From the NCBI GenBank assembly GCA_963995505.1, contig OZ023181.1, forward strand, positions 4,005,487-4,069,486: a DNA stretch of 64,000 bases, given 5' to 3'. The notes under the pieces are model-generated. The model saw only the letters and a program-made list of their open reading frames with translations. It ran no database searches and had not been told where the DNA came from. The stretch is from Hypericum androsaemum (Eukaryota > Streptophyta > Magnoliopsida > Malpighiales > Hypericaceae). Shown piece by piece: positions 34,713 through 47,789 of this stretch. A program made the position numbers and the translations under genes. Numbering within the stretch: position 1 is the first letter of the stretch; every line of letters starts with the position of its first letter.

Positions 34713-37541
34713 CCATTGTTGGTTTTCTTAGAAAAATTTTGTTCCAACTTATAACTTAAAAAGCTAAATTAGGATTATTTTTTTGTCTCACAGACTCACA
34801 GTGATCTGATATAGCGATTCACAAAAAAGCTAAATTGTAGAGTACTGTATTTCTATCCATATCCTACCGGAACGAAGAAAAAGTATCCTAATATAATTGT
34901 GTTGAAATTGGGAAAGAATAAAAAGATTCGTGAAGTAGTGGGAAGATTTTGGTTTTCACCAGGCAAAAACAAAGATTGCCCTCCTTTAAAAAAAAAAATC
35001 TTTTTTCTGAAGTTCTTCTCCAGCTTTTCTGGATCAGTAGAATTTAAAATTTTCCCCGATCCAAAAATGGTGAGTAACAGGCTCATATCGTACGTTAAAA
35101 ACATTACCTTGCAAAATGCTGGTTACGTGGACTTTACAATTAGTTTTCGAGGTTTATTTGCAAATCTTTCGTTAAGAAAATTTTATTTCCAAATTATTAC
35201 TTCATGTTTCCAAGATTTTAAATTTTTAAAATTTTTTGTTCAAATTTTAGAATTTCTGGATTTTGATTTTTTTGGAAATATTTTTTATAGACGTTTTATT
35301 TAAAAATAATTAATACTAAATATAATTTGATCAAATTAAGCCAAGTAAATAATAAAATTGTATTTGAATGACATGGATGCCACCTAAGTAATGACATGTC
35401 ACTAAAATTGATTGTAAGGTATTAATTGCTCTAATTTATTAAGTATAGGGTGCTAAATGATCAAAATTTGAGTATAAGATGTTAATTGCACCATTTGGAT
35501 AAGTAGAAGAGGTTATTTACCCTTTATTTTTTCTTTAAATTGAATGAGTTTCATATTATTAGTAGAAATTCATACTGTGAATCAAATCACCATAATATTT
35601 GAATATTTAAGTTGCTGTAAATACTCCAGGAATTATCTCTCCTAAACGGGCGGGCAAGTTGATGGGATTTGGATTCAGTGGGGATTACATAAAAGTCATC
35701 CCTATGGTATGGACTAAATTTGGACCATAGGATTTGATTTTTAAAACTCATTTTCAGATCTAACGATCATTATCATTCGAAAGTACAATAGTATTTTTAT
35801 CCATAAAGATCTAGTTAAGGATCCAAAAAAACCCTACAAAAAACAACCTCTTATAGGGTTTTCTGCTTTTAGCTTAAAAAAACCTAAAAAACTTGCCTCC
35901 GTCTCTCGTCCCCGTCTCCACGAATGACCTAATAGACAACCCTCATGAAGATCTTGTCTCCAAGTGCAGCTTTCCTTGGGCTTCAAAATTGAATTGATGT
36001 TCGATGTTGCAGGTAACTTTTGCATTGTCTACTAAATTTGATGTTTGATGGATTTGAATGAATAATCATCAATGATTTTATGGTGGTGCATGTTGTGTTT
36101 GATTATGCTCATGATAAACCCATAATCTTCTATTTCCTTCCAACCTGATGCTGCCTTTCTTGTCAGGAAGTTGATCATCAGACGATTTTTTATGTGGGTT
36201 CTTTGGATTAGAAACCAATTAGGCCCCCGTCCGGTGTCGTTCCGCCATTGAGACTTTGTCGTTTTGAGAAGGAGAAGAGTCGCGCCCCCAATATTATTAT
36301 TACTGGTATATTAGAGAAGAAGGAGACCAATATCAGAGTAGAAGAAAATCAATATCATAGAAGAAAGATACCAATATCCGAGTACATGGATACCAATATC
36401 CGAGTACAAGGATACCAATATCAGAGTAGAATAAAACTAATATCATAGAAGAAGGACATCAATATCAGAGTAGAATAAAACCAATATCATAGAAAAAGGA
36501 CACCAATATCATAGTAGAACAACACTAATATCATAGTTAGAGGAACCAATATCATAGAACAAGCAAACCAATATCTAAGAAGAAGGAAACCAATATCCGA
36601 GTACAAGGATACCAATATTCTCATAATTGTATTTTCATAAATTATATTATTTTCTATAATTATATTTTCATAAATTATATTATTTTCTGGACTTTTTTTG
36701 GTGTTACTGATAGTGTTGTTACGTGATTTATGATAATTGGATGATATTTATTTTCTTTTTAATTATTTCTATAACTATATTTCTTAATTTATAATTTTTT
36801 TATATGATGTACCAATATTGTTCTTATCTCCATCAGTAGGGGACTAGCATACTCTCCACTGAATTCGAGCCCAAGTTGATGAATGGTGTTTGCATCTTTG
36901 AAATCACACTAACTGTAAAACGTAATTAGGTTCTAAAAACTAGATATTCTCTTAATAACAGTATCTTTAAATTTCTTGACCTGAAAACTCTCGATTAGGA
37001 TTATCTGAGTTTGGATTATAAAATCCATAATTTCCTGCTTTAGAGTCCTAACACTTGTCCATGACTCTTGAGTATCGACCACTGATTATAAATTTAATTT
37101 TAAAGATTTATTAAATGAATCTAATTCCTGAAGTCGAATCTCATTACAATTCTAACTTTTCCATTTTTCACGGTCAGAGTTTCACTCAAATAGGAACATA
37201 AAAACGGAAAATTAAATCTACTGGATTTTCTTATCATATTATTTCTACTATTTAACTACATTTTTATAATTCAAAAGTAAGAATCTTTTTCTTTTGTTTC
37301 TATCTTTTACCAAAAGCTGAAAGAGAAGGACAAAATCAATCCAGCCTCGTCCCTCCCGCCGTCAGATTCAATAATTCAACCACGTGTCGGCATCTCAATC
37401 CGATCCACGTCATCACATGGGCCCCTCTCTTCTCGGAGCTCCCTCACCACGCAGATATCGCTTAAAAGTTAAAAACTTCTCGCCCTCCCTTTCTATTCCG
37501 CTCCGTGATCACCCAGCGACGAAACGGTTATCTCCACCTCG
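34713..37541. other. AT-rich intergenic DNA
   Basis: No supportable gene. A MITE-like stretch near 35370-35520 is only weakly repetitive, and a 22-bp minisatellite is listed separately. Right of 37350 the sequence becomes GC-richer and is the likely promoter of the kinase gene (CCACGTGTCGG at 37380-37390 contains a G-box CACGTG). Confidence 0.5.
36326..36620. repeat. Minisatellite, about 14 copies of a 22-bp unit
   Basis: The unit is approximately CCAATATCAGAGTAGAAGGA plus two bases. Copies alternate between ATATCAGAGTA, ATATCATAGAA and ATATCCGAGTA variants, and two non-adjacent blocks share the CCGAGTACAAGGATA variant, as expected from unequal exchange. It is followed by a direct repeat of an AT-rich segment (TTTTCATAAATTATATTATT, two copies in 36631-36688). 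Confidence 0.85.
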
Positions 37542-37579
37542 TTGGACTCAGCTCAACTAAACCACGACCAGCTCTTCTA

Positions 37580-37600
37580 TAGAGAGAGAGAGAGAGAGAG
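37580..37600 (+). repeat. (GA)n microsatellite before or within the kinase start
   Basis: Ten AG units between the upstream in-frame ATG (37542) and the preferred ATG (37635). If translated they encode alternating Arg-Glu. GA/CT tracts are common in plant 5' UTRs, which favours the downstream start. Confidence 0.85.
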
Positions 37601-37634
37601 GGGCAGTTCGGTAACTTCCTTCGGGCGGGGGAGG

Positions 37635-40600
37635 ATGGGCGGCAACAGGAGCTACTCGGCGAACTCCGCCGACTACAAGCTTCTGGAGGAGGTCGGCCAC
37701 GGCGCCAGCGCCACCGTGTACCGAGCGATCTATCTCCCTCTCAACGAAATCGTCGCCGTCAAATGCCTCGATCTCGACCGTTGCAATAGCAATCTGGTCC
37801 GTCCTCTCCCCATACCTTTTGTTTTTTTAAATTCTTTTCCGGTCCAATCTTTTTCGTCGCTTTGTTGCTGTTGTTGTTGATTCTGTCAGTTTATTAGTTC
37901 TGTAGTTATCGGATGGATTGTGGCTTAGTTGATTTAAGTTGAACCGATTTTGGCGGCTGATCAGGCGGTTAAGCGCCGATCGAAGTGGTTGAAGCGGGGG
38001 ATTGTGATATCGGCGAGGGGAAGAAGTAGGGATTCGTTTGGAATTGGTCGGTATTTAGATAATTAAGTTATCTTTTGTTTAAGCTGGATGCTGATCAGAT
38101 CTGGTCTGCGGTGATACGAGCGGTAGTAGGCGTAAGAGAGGGTGGTTGCTTGAACTTTTTAGTTTCGTGCTTATTTCAATTATCGTGAAATGATCTTTGG
38201 TACCGACAAGAGGCATAAAGAGGATTGTGTCGGAGGTGTTTGTCGGGTTATTGGAGCTGGTAGCGTGTTTTTCTGTTTCTATACTATGTATTGTCTAGTG
38301 GTCGCTCCTTGTAGGAAGAATTGATTGTTTCTTTTGGGGCCTAACGGGCTGGTGATGGTTGTTTACTTTTCATGGTAGGATGACATACGCAGAGAAGCTC
38401 AGACTATGATTTTGATAGATCATCCCAATGTCATTAGGGCATACTGCTCCTTTGTTGTGGAGAGAAACCTTTGGGTGGTCATGCCGTTCATGGACGAGGG
38501 TTCTTGTTTGCACCTCATGAAGATTGCATATCCAGATGGCTTTGAAGAGGCTGCAATTGGTTCCATTCTTAAAGAGACTCTTAAGGCTTTGGACTACCTA
38601 CATCAGCAAGGGTATATTCATCGCGATGTCAAGGTAAGGAACCATTGGATAAGCAGTTTCTTTGTCTAGAAACCTCCTTTTTTTCCTAGTAAACATTTGT
38701 ATCAAGGTATTAATATTGGTTTCTCTACTTCCTCACAGGCTGGGAACATACTATTGGATAGCACTGGATTTGTGAAGCTAGCTGATTTCGGTGTTTCAGC
38801 CTGCATGTTCGATTCAGGTGATCGGCAGCGGGCACGGAATACCTTTGTTGGAACTCCTTGCTGGTAACGAAACTCTTTCAAATGTATTTTCCCTTTGATT
38901 CTTGACTTATCCTTGAGCTGTTGTCATGTATGTACAAGTTTATCTCCCACTTTCAGGATGGCACCAGAGGTTTTGCAACCAGGCAGTGGATACAATGCCA
39001 AGTGAGCTTTATTTTATGTCCTATTTAGAATTCAACACATCACAAAATTAGCTGATTGTATAATCTCCTACTTTAGTTGCAGTCCCTTAGTGACGAGCCT
39101 GGAGAGTTAGCTTATATGCTCATGGGTTGCAATTTGTTTCCCAATCTTAGTTGGAATAATGTTTATAGCATTAGCAGTTTCTCATTAGCATTCATCTTGT
39201 GCCAGCATGTGCTCTATTCTCTTCCCAATTAGTTCCGGCTAATCATCAGCCATCCCCTATATACATATCTACCAGATTGCTTCCTCGCCTAGTGTATGTT
39301 ACGTGCTCTAGCCAAGGAAGTTGACCAAGTGATAAACAAAACAGATATCATAATGTAACTGATGCTACATCTTTTCCATCAAGTTTTCAGTGAAAGAGAA
39401 CAAAACCAGTGATGACATGCTGGATGAATGTGTGGCACATTCTAGCTTCATTTATTATTTCTTGATGGAAGTTTGAAGTATATTGTGTTTTTGTGCTCCC
39501 CACTTTCTGGATTTCATGTTTATTGATGATGATCGAGGAATTTACCATGTTCCTGCTGATGATTATGGGTTTGAACTTTAGCATTAGTTCATTCCTGGGC
39601 GATTATTCATTGGTTATATATGCATCAGGGCTGATATTTGGTCATTGGGTATCACAGCGCTGGAGTTAGCACATGGTCATGCTCCTTTCTCAAAATATCC
39701 ACCAATGAAGGTATGAAAATTGGTGCAATGTTGTCATTGCTAACTCAGATACACTTTTACCTTGAAGCAGCTCTTTTGAATTTTTCTACTGAAATTAATT
39801 GATGCATCTGCCATTTTTTCATTATTTAGGTTCTTTTAATGACCATTCAGAACGCCCCTCCGGGGCTTGATTATGATCGTGACAAGAAGTTCTCCAAGGT
39901 ATTGTTATTCTTTCTCAATAGATTGTTGTAACATAATGTAGTCTAATGTGATCCATATTCATCAAGCTGTTCCTTATCCCATATACTAGCTTGCAGAGAC
40001 TGTCAATGTTTAGAACAACTATTTAATTCATATTCATATTGGTTTCCGTATGTTCATCGATATTCTAATTAGACGATATCCAGTCGTGATCAGGCTTTTA
40101 AAGAAATGGTTGCAATGTGCCTGGTAAAAGATCAAAGTAAGAGGCCAACAGCAGAGAAATTGTTGAAACATGCTTTTTTCAAGAATGCAAAGCCTCCAGA
40201 ACTTTCAGTGAAGAAGTTATTTGCAGACTTACCTCCACTGTGGACTCGTGTCAAAGCCTTGCAGGTGACCATCAGTGTATCATGGATGGTTTTGGGCACT
40301 TGTCTATTTGTTCCCTAGTCAGTAATTTGATTAAGTTTCCACATATTACAGCTTAAAGATGCCGCACAGCTTGCTTTGAAGAAAATGCCTTTTGCTGAAG
40401 AAGAAGCACTGTCACAGGTTTGGAACATATTTCCGAATCATTAGCCATTTACCTCGATCCTCTTTTCCATTCTCACTGGATCTAATGAAGCTTATTTGTG
40501 ATCTTACAAATTTCAGTATGTAGCATGCCATTGAGGTTTCAGTGATTGTCCTTGATTGTTTTCTGTCCTTTTCTTCTTTAGTCTTTATCTCTAATATAGT

Positions 40601-43600
40601 TATAAATTAGTTGCATTGCTACCACAAAGCACTTAGATCAATAGGCAGGGGTTATTCTAGCTTAACCAGAGGTCTCGAGTTTGAGGCACAACGGTGTTAA
40701 AACTTGATAGGGAGAGCTTTGCCACCATTCGAGGTCCTGCCTGGCTTGAACTTGCATAAGTCAAGCCAAAAAGATTATTTTTACTGCTCAGACTATCTTT
40801 TCTGATAAGATGGAGGAGAAATCTTCTGTTGATAAGACACCAAAGGGAGTGCAATTTAGTACACAATAATCCAGTCACACACTCTACAACTGTGGCACAG
40901 TTCACAAAAGAAGTATATGGGGTCAAGTATCCACACTTTTTTTCAAAATTGCTTGATGACATGAAGTATTCTTCTGTGTCTCTTTGCCTACAAGAACCAA
41001 AATCTGAGCATCACTAAATCTTTTTTTCCGTCAGCACATATTCTATAGGTGTGAAAGGTTGGACAATGGAACATGTGTCCACTTTTTGTTTCTTTTTTTC
41101 AATTGAACGGCATGGTCCAGGTTGCTGTCATCTTGATATACCATTCTTGCCCTGAAGTGACAGTCACACACTTTCCTCTTCTGTAAATGTTTGTTTTGCC
41201 CTTAATAACAACTGGTAATGTATAATCAGAGTGAGTACCAGCGAGGAGTTAGTGCCTGGAACTTTGATATTGAAGATCTGAAAGCCCAAGCATCATTGGT
41301 GAGCCAAGTGTCTTTCTGCATCCAGCAGTTCTTAATTTTGTTGGTTATTTTACTAACTTCTTGCTAGTTGTCTGCTTTCATGGGATTGAACAATCAGTGT
41401 AATCTTTCTGGTAGGTGGGGGAAGATAATGATATGCCTGAGGCAGGGGATGAAGATGAGATTTGGAAATCTGTTGTTGTTGATAAGGTTATGACCTCTTT
41501 TGCTTCCCGCTTTTGGTATATGCGATCATAATCCCTTTACATGTGTTTCGTTTAACTTTCCCTTGACTTAATTTCTCTTACATGGGATTTTGTTGTTTGA
41601 GTGGAAATCAGGGTCATTAACTACTGAGAATCGAATTTAAACCTTTTATTGAAATAGGTTGCTTATCAAGGACGAAAAGTTAGGAATGAGTTACCCCTGG
41701 ATGGAAGTATGAATGGACGGGTGAAACAACAGGAGTGCTTGGTTGCAGGTCTTTCTGAAGATGAATCCAGTTTGACGAAAAATGGATCAACCACAGAGGC
41801 CAAGAACTCAGCATTACACAAAGATGGGACACAAGCCAAGCCAAAAATGGCAAAAAGTCGCCAAACTCAGAGTGGTCCTCTGGTACCCGGTCTTGTGCTT
41901 GGTCAGTCTTCATTTGAGAGAGGCCACACTTCTGAAAGGTACTATGAGTTTCCGTAGCTGCAAAAGTTATGCATTGAGGCTGTCTTGTATTACCTTGTTA
42001 TACAGATGCAAATGCTGCATTTATTTTGTGCTTGGTTGTCGGGTTTCAAACTTGATGGATTCTTGTGGCGTTTATGCAGGTTTGAGAATGAAATTCAGCC
42101 AGTAGTGGAAAAGGCTAAATTTGAAGTTCGAAAGGCTCCAAGTTTTAGTGGCCCTTTAACGCTATCAAACAAAGCCTCAGCAAACAGCTTATCGGCTCCA
42201 ATAAAATCTTCAGGAGGTACAGAACCATTTGCTACTTTGCTTTTATGTTTCTATCTTCTTTGTCTCTTCCCTTCTTTTCCTTCAAGTTCTATATATTCAA
42301 TAGGGTTTCGAGATTCCTTAGATGAGAAGTCAAAGGCTAACCTGGTGCAAATTAAGGGCCGATTCTCAGTAACATCAGAGAACTTGGATCTTGTAAAGGT
42401 AAGGGCCATACTTGCACTATTTTATTTGATAGCATGGCCAAAACTAACTGAAAATGTGCTCTAGGATATTCCATTAGGTACAGTCCCACGTCCCTCGTCA
42501 CAGGTTCATGCTACTCTTTGAATTTCTTCCTCTTTGCTTTATCTTGATGAGATAGCAAGCTTGACCATTTGTTTCTGCAATTCTCAGACGTCTATGATCC
42601 GAAAGTCTGCTAGCGTTGGTGAATGGATATTCGATTCCAAGCAGGTGGTTCCCAAACTCTTGCCTTTGATGCAAAAAACGTTCAATACTGAAGCAAACTT
42701 CTCTGGAGAGCAACAAAATTAAGTCTCTATGGTGCTGTCCCTGCATGATGTTTATAATTGGTGATTTCTACCATTGCTTAATGCAAATTTTGATGCTATG
42801 ATTAAATGGAAAGATGTACAGTTGCATGTTTTCCAGAACCCATAGGATGTCTCTTTGACTATGTCACTTCAATTTCGACCATCATTGTAGCCTGTGAGCC
42901 AAGCAGCAAAAGAGTTCAATGGTACCGTGTCTGCATCAGCCATTGTGCCTCATCTTCAGAATATTTTTCAGCAAACATCTTTGCAACAGGTGACGTGGAA
43001 TGATTTTGTACTATGCTATGTCCTTGGATTATGGTATTTTTGTTATTTCTCTGTCAAAAGAGCTTTGTTCACTGAAGCCAATCCGCTCTACTTCATTTGT
43101 GCCAGGATCTCATTTTGAATTTATTAAGTAGTTTGCAACCAGCAGATGCGGCAGAAGGTGAGCAAAAGATTCACTAGTCATTCTTCTGGTTAAAATAAGA
43201 AAGAAGAAACACTTGCAAGTTTTATCCATATCTGAAAGTGTTTATTGGCAGGTGGTCAAAATGGAAAGTTGCCACCACTGGCACATAATTCAGACAGTAA
43301 TGGCCATGTAAGCCGCCCCTTTCACTTTGCTATGGTTCCTTGGAAGCACAATAGTCCCGCGTTGCTTAAATCAGACTATGTGTATACATCCTGCTTAGCC
43401 AAACAGAAATTACTTTCTTGATGAGCTTATTGGCAGGTTGAACCAGCCCCTTCTGAGAGGGAGAGATTACTGATGACCAAGATCTATGAGCTGCAATCCA
43501 AGTACATGATTCTTATTTTTGTTTACGCGCGAATTAAATTTATAGTTACCCGTTATTGTTGTTCACTGTTGGAACTTGCTCTTCCAGGATGTCCAGTTTG

Positions 43601-43858
43601 ACCGATGAACTAAACGCTGAAAGGCAAAAACACGCTCAGGTGAATTGCTGGAGAATTGGTAGATTCTTTTTATGTTCAATCTGTCCAGATTTCATCTCTC
43701 GATTTCTTCTCCACCTCTTAATGGTTAAACTGAAAACCTTGAAACAAGATCTAATAGTTGGATGTTGCTGATGCTCATTTCAGTTGCAGCAGCAGCTGAA
43801 CTTAGTGGTGGTGCAGAATGTAAATGGGAATGGGAGGGAATTCGACGCACGCAGATGA
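37635..43858 (+). CDS. STE20/OSR1-type serine/threonine protein kinase, BLUS1-like (21 exons)
   Basis: Plant Fray/BLUS1-like kinase, similar in memory to Arabidopsis At4g24100; BLUS1 itself acts in blue-light stomatal opening, but orthology is not shown. Exons: 37635-37796, 38379-38633, 38739-38863, 38957-39001, 39629-39710, 39830-39898, 40094-40264, 40352-40417, 41230-41298, 41415-41486, 41658-41938, 42080-42216, 42304-42398, 42465-42503, 42588-42644, 42891-42989, 43106-43157, 43252-43307, 43437-43501, 43588-43639 and 43784-43858. They give 707 residues. The kinase domain is near residues 13-280: [11 protein letters not shown] glycine loop, AVK (K43), HRD (D137), DFG (D155), [13 protein letters not shown] activation segment, [14 protein letters not shown]. 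The C-terminal half has family blocks [34 protein letters not shown] and [11 protein letters not shown], then a coiled coil ([13 protein letters not shown] onward). All catalytic residues are present. An in-frame upstream ATG at 37542 could extend it by 31 residues. Confidence 0.94.
40638..40760 (+). repeat. SINE-like remnant in kinase intron 8
   Basis: Contains TTAACCAGAGGTCTCGAGTTTGAG, which resembles the B-box region of tRNA-derived plant SINEs, followed by GGTGTTAAAA and GCTTTGCCACC. The same string of motifs occurs in inverse orientation at 45958-46082. Confidence 0.55.
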
Positions 43859-45054
43859 AAAGAAAGAAACACAGCTCTCACGTTGCGCTGTAAATTTGGC
43901 AACTGTTGCACAATCAAGAGGATATACATCATCCGCTGGTTGACAGAGGTCAAATGTACCTCCAGCAATCGATGCAACGCCTCTTAATACTGCTTTCCTG
44001 GAGAGTCTCGCCGGGCCGAGACGTTATCGGTGTGCCAGAATGCATATTTGGACCAGAAAATCTTGAGCCGTGGAGAAGAACTACGTCTTATTCATGCGGT
44101 GTAAAGCAGAACCATGAAGATGACAATTATTCTTGAACAATCCGAATCCAGGAAGCGGCAGTGTTTTGATCGTTAATTAGGATTGCTTCCAGTGTATTAT
44201 TTGCTCATAAAATCTTGAGCTGGGGAAACCTGAATACAGTTTGGAATTTTGTAAGTAAATGAATACCGTAAGAATTAAGTGCGGATACTCTGAAGTCTTA
44301 AATCAAGATCTATGACTAAATGCCCACCAATAAAGCAATGTATTAAAACTCCTTTTATTTAATTATTATTTATTTAAAGATATAATTTTGTGTGTGGAAA
44401 TGATATAAATATTTATAATACAATCGTTACAGTATTAAGGATTCAGGTAACTAATAAATTATTGAATAAGATATATCCTCAAGTCCTCTCGAAAAACACG
44501 ATTTATCCATTCTTCTTGAAGTATTATTCTAATATGTTGTAAAAATTGAATTGTCATGTCCATAGGTTTCTTTCTACTTTTTAGACATTTCACGCTGTTT
44601 TCAATAGAAAAGTAAACAGATATTTGAGAGATGTATTTTCGCAAACTGCAAAATAATACTTTTTTAAAAACGTTAGGAATAGTTCGTCTCACTTGTAATT
44701 TTTATTCTTTACTAATCAGTGTGGTCTAAGGTGAATTCTAAAACCCAGAGTGGATAGGTTAGTGATTAACTTGGTTGATTGAAGTCTTATGTAGTTGGAC
44801 CGACCGGTCCAAGTTCAGCAGACAAATATTTAGAATTTGATTATTAGAAATTTGTTAAGTTAAAAATGATTAAATAAGAATTTTAGTACGTTAAAACTCA
44901 CCGAAACTTGCGTTCCATTTTTTTTCTCTGTTAAAATGTTGAACTTTGAAACTTTCAGAACGATGCAAGGTTAATGTCGTATTGTAACCACTCCGGAAAA
45001 AACAATTTCTCGATTTCACTGTCAATGAGTTTCTAACCAGCTTATAGTGGAATC
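43859..45054. other. Convergent intergenic region
   Basis: Contains the 3' UTR of the kinase (plus) at the left and that of the plastid protein gene (minus) at the right, with an AT-rich middle. Small ORFs at 43906-44136 and 44459-44692 have no recognisable features. Confidence 0.5.
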
Positions 45055-46493
45055 TCAATCCAAAGTATTAGCTTCGGAATCTGTTTTGTTGTTGTTGATA
45101 GGAAATGGACCAAGAAGACCAGTCTTAAAGCAGAAATCTAAACTAACAGCAGCAAAGACAAAGACCAAAAGATTTTCAGCAACCAACAGGGCACCATCAG
45201 TAGAATGAGACAAGAAGCTTGCAGGGTTTAGCTCCAATGGTGGTCCTCCAGCCAATGTCCCAAGACCTACAATGCAAAGCAGTTCATTGCACCATCCCCG
45301 GCATTCGACAAGAATCGAAATCGTGTTATTTGCAAGAATGAAATATGCACCTTTCGCAAACCCGAAAGCTGCAGCTGTCCCGGTCTTGAGCTGAATGTTG
45401 TCCAGATCCCGTCGAACAGCGTACCGGAACGTTACACCAAATAATGCACAGCTGATAAAGGTCACTGCCGAAGGGAGTAATAGTTGGACGATGCTCGTCA
45501 CTTGAGAGGAATAGATAGGGAGCCCTGCAAGAGTGCCGACGATTGCAGATACAAAAGCTGCTTTTACAGATTCCAACCGCTCTTGCTCTTTGTTAACTTC
45601 CTCACTTGCGGTGCCAAGAGAAAGAGAACGTTGAGCTTCTTCGATCATGGTTCTTGCCTCTAAGATCTCTTGCTGAGATTCTGCTATCTTGAATTAAAGC
45701 AAGAAGATAAAGCCAAATCAACCAAGAATCATCGAAAGCTAACATTGATTCCTATCATGTCTTAAGTTCTTCACAGCCACTTAAAATTCCCAATTCGAAA
45801 CCAGCAAACAAGAACAAACTAGCAACACTTGGTAACTAAGTACACCACAAAATCACCAATGAGATCATAAAAAACATTCCTCCTCCCTACACTAGTAACT
45901 AGTTTTTTTTATATAGTTTATTATACCATCCGGTATCCAACCCACTTGTCGACTATCCAGATTCGAGTAAGGTTAGACCTTTGAAGGTGGCAAAATTCTC
46001 CTAGAAATACTTTAACACTGTTGCGTTCCAAGCCCTTAAACTCGAGACCTGGTTAAACTATAACAACGGGTTGATCTATTTCAACGAAAAAACAGAAACT
46101 TTGTCAAACAAAACAGACCTGATTTTCTCTAGCTTGGAGCAGGCTAACTTGATCCTTCAATTGCTCAGCCTCAAGCTTCTGCCTTTGGAGGTCCTCCAGG
46201 GCCCGCCTGGCCTTGTCCACCCTCTCTTCTGCCTTCTCCAACCCTTGAAGCAAACCCCTGTTCTCTTCCTTCCTCAGAAGCTCCTCCACCTGCTCCCACA
46301 CCGCGCCGGACAGGGCAGCCTCCAAGCCCTCCTTTGGGACGTCCCCGCCGCCGCCGCATTTGGCTAGCCGGAGCGCCCTCCTGGGGAGGGAAGGAGATGG
46401 TATCAGCTTGGGGTTGGAGGAGGAAAAGGGTCTTGGAGGAGATGGTGAAGGGAAGCAAGTGGTTGGGTTGTTAATGGAGGAGGGGGTTGCCAT
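45055..46493 (-). CDS. Predicted plastid membrane protein with coiled coil (2 exons)
   Basis: Exons on the minus strand: 46493-46119 and 45687-45055; the frame joins in phase 0 to give 335 residues. The first 45 residues are rich in Ser and Pro with few acids (TPSSINNPTTCFPSPSPPRP) and look like a chloroplast transit peptide. Residues about 65-150 form a charged coiled coil (EELLRKEENRGLLQGLEKAEE, RVDKARRALEDLQRQKLEAEQ). The C-terminal half has three to four hydrophobic segments (AAFVSAIVGTLAGLPIY, LLLPSAVTFISCALFGV, AAAFGFAKGAYFIL, LLVAENLLVFVFAAVSL). I do not know a function; it resembles conserved plant proteins annotated as unknown chloroplast proteins. From gene order it may be the counterpart of a gene between Arabidopsis HLB1 and MYG1 (At5g41960), which is a guess. 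Confidence 0.85.
45958..46082 (-). repeat. SINE-like remnant in the intron of the plastid protein gene
   Basis: On the minus strand it reads TTTAACCAGGTCTCGAGTTTAAGG, then GTGTTAAAG and TTTTGCCACC, parallel to the copy in kinase intron 8 (40638-40760). It lies inside the single intron (45688-46118). Confidence 0.55.
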
Positions 46494-46560
46494 CGGCGGG
46501 ATTCTTCAACTGATGGATGAGATAAACAGGGCTCTCTGCTCTGGTGCAGAATTTAACTAA

Positions 46561-47154
46561 CCAGTGGTGGTGGTCGGTCGACCGGTCGGAAAAAAAATAT
46601 TTTTATTTTTAATATTTTATATAATAAATATATAGGTTAAAATAGATTTATTTTTTATAAAAAAAATAGACTTAATTTTTTATCTCTCCACTCTATAAAT
46701 CTACTTATTTATTTATTTAGTACTCTATAAACTTGTCAAATCAAAATTTTTTCCTCGAAAACCACCCAAAAAAGCCAATTTCGCCCATTTTAGTATGAAC
46801 CGGGTTCGACGGGTCAGGGTGAACCTCAAAATTGACCGGTCCGACCAGATTTAGTCCGGTTAGTACAGATTCCGGTCAAAAACCTAAAAATGACCCGGTC
46901 TTGTGCCCGATTTATGGTCCAACTGGTCGGACTGCATTTTTTAAAACCATGATCTAAACTCAAATTGTCTAAATTTATAAAAAAAAAGATAGGTAATAAT
47001 GTTGTTGGGATCAAATTGTCCTTCGTGGATGGATGATATTTTCCCCAAATCTTGTCAATTTTAATTTTATTTTGTCAACTTTTAATACGCAGCGATCTCG
47101 AAATGATGTAACTAGTTCAACGATAATAATGTCTATATGTGGTTTATCCTATCC
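46561..47154. other. Intergenic, repeat-derived in part
   Basis: Positions 46561-46590 and 46800-46945 carry GGTCGACCGGTCGG and GACCCGGTC/CCGGTCCGACC motifs and a TTTTTTAAAACCATGA end, suggesting an old DNA-transposon remnant. I could not match the termini. The region also contains the promoter of the plastid protein gene at its left side. Confidence 0.35.
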
Positions 47155-47302
47155 GTTCTTTTCCTTCCTGTTGTAGTTTTTTCACTAAATTTTACGTGAT
47201 AGAATTTTACCGAGATCGACAGTCGCAATCTCCAAATTTTGATATAATTATCATATAATTCTTGACTTATTTATATGAGGGCAATTTCCGAAAAAATAAA
47301 TA
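47155..47302 (+). mobile_element. Short 3' tail of the LINE A/B family
   Basis: TTTTACCGAGATCGACAGTCGCAATCT and the following GAGGGCAATTTCC plus A-rich end line up with the 3' ends of LINE A (10820-10928) and LINE B (16010-16145). It is a strongly 5'-truncated third copy on the same strand, considerably diverged. Confidence 0.6.
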
Positions 47303-47789
47303 GATTTTTTTTTCCATTTTAGAGTTTGTTTCCATTGGAGTTGATACAGTAATTCTTAGGTAATTTCAAATTGGTGCTTATATTACATGTGAAACACAAT
47401 TCAGTACCTAGAACTTTACCCGTTACTGTTTCCTAAACCAAATTTAGTAGCCACCTTGTACAAGAAAACCATAATCCCATAATACTTGCAAGCATTTCAA
47501 TCTTGTATGTGAATATTCACTAGTATGATTAATCCATAATCAAATCAATAATACCTGAATAACATCTCATTACGTTAGAATAAAATGAGATAATTCTATC
47601 TGAAAAAAAAACAAAACCCTGCATTTCTCCAAATTTTTCGACATCTCTATGGCTCACTTTTTTCAACTCCCTTTTTACTATTTGGTGTATTGGGGCCAAC
47701 TTTGCTCCTGTTAGTGTTGCTTGATTGACATCCAACCCTATTTATGGATAAACAATATTTACCTATTTATATAACAAATGATATGGTGA

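Noticed and set aside
43906..44136. 76-residue ORF just after the kinase stop
   Set aside because: Lies in the expected 3' UTR, without domain or codon bias.
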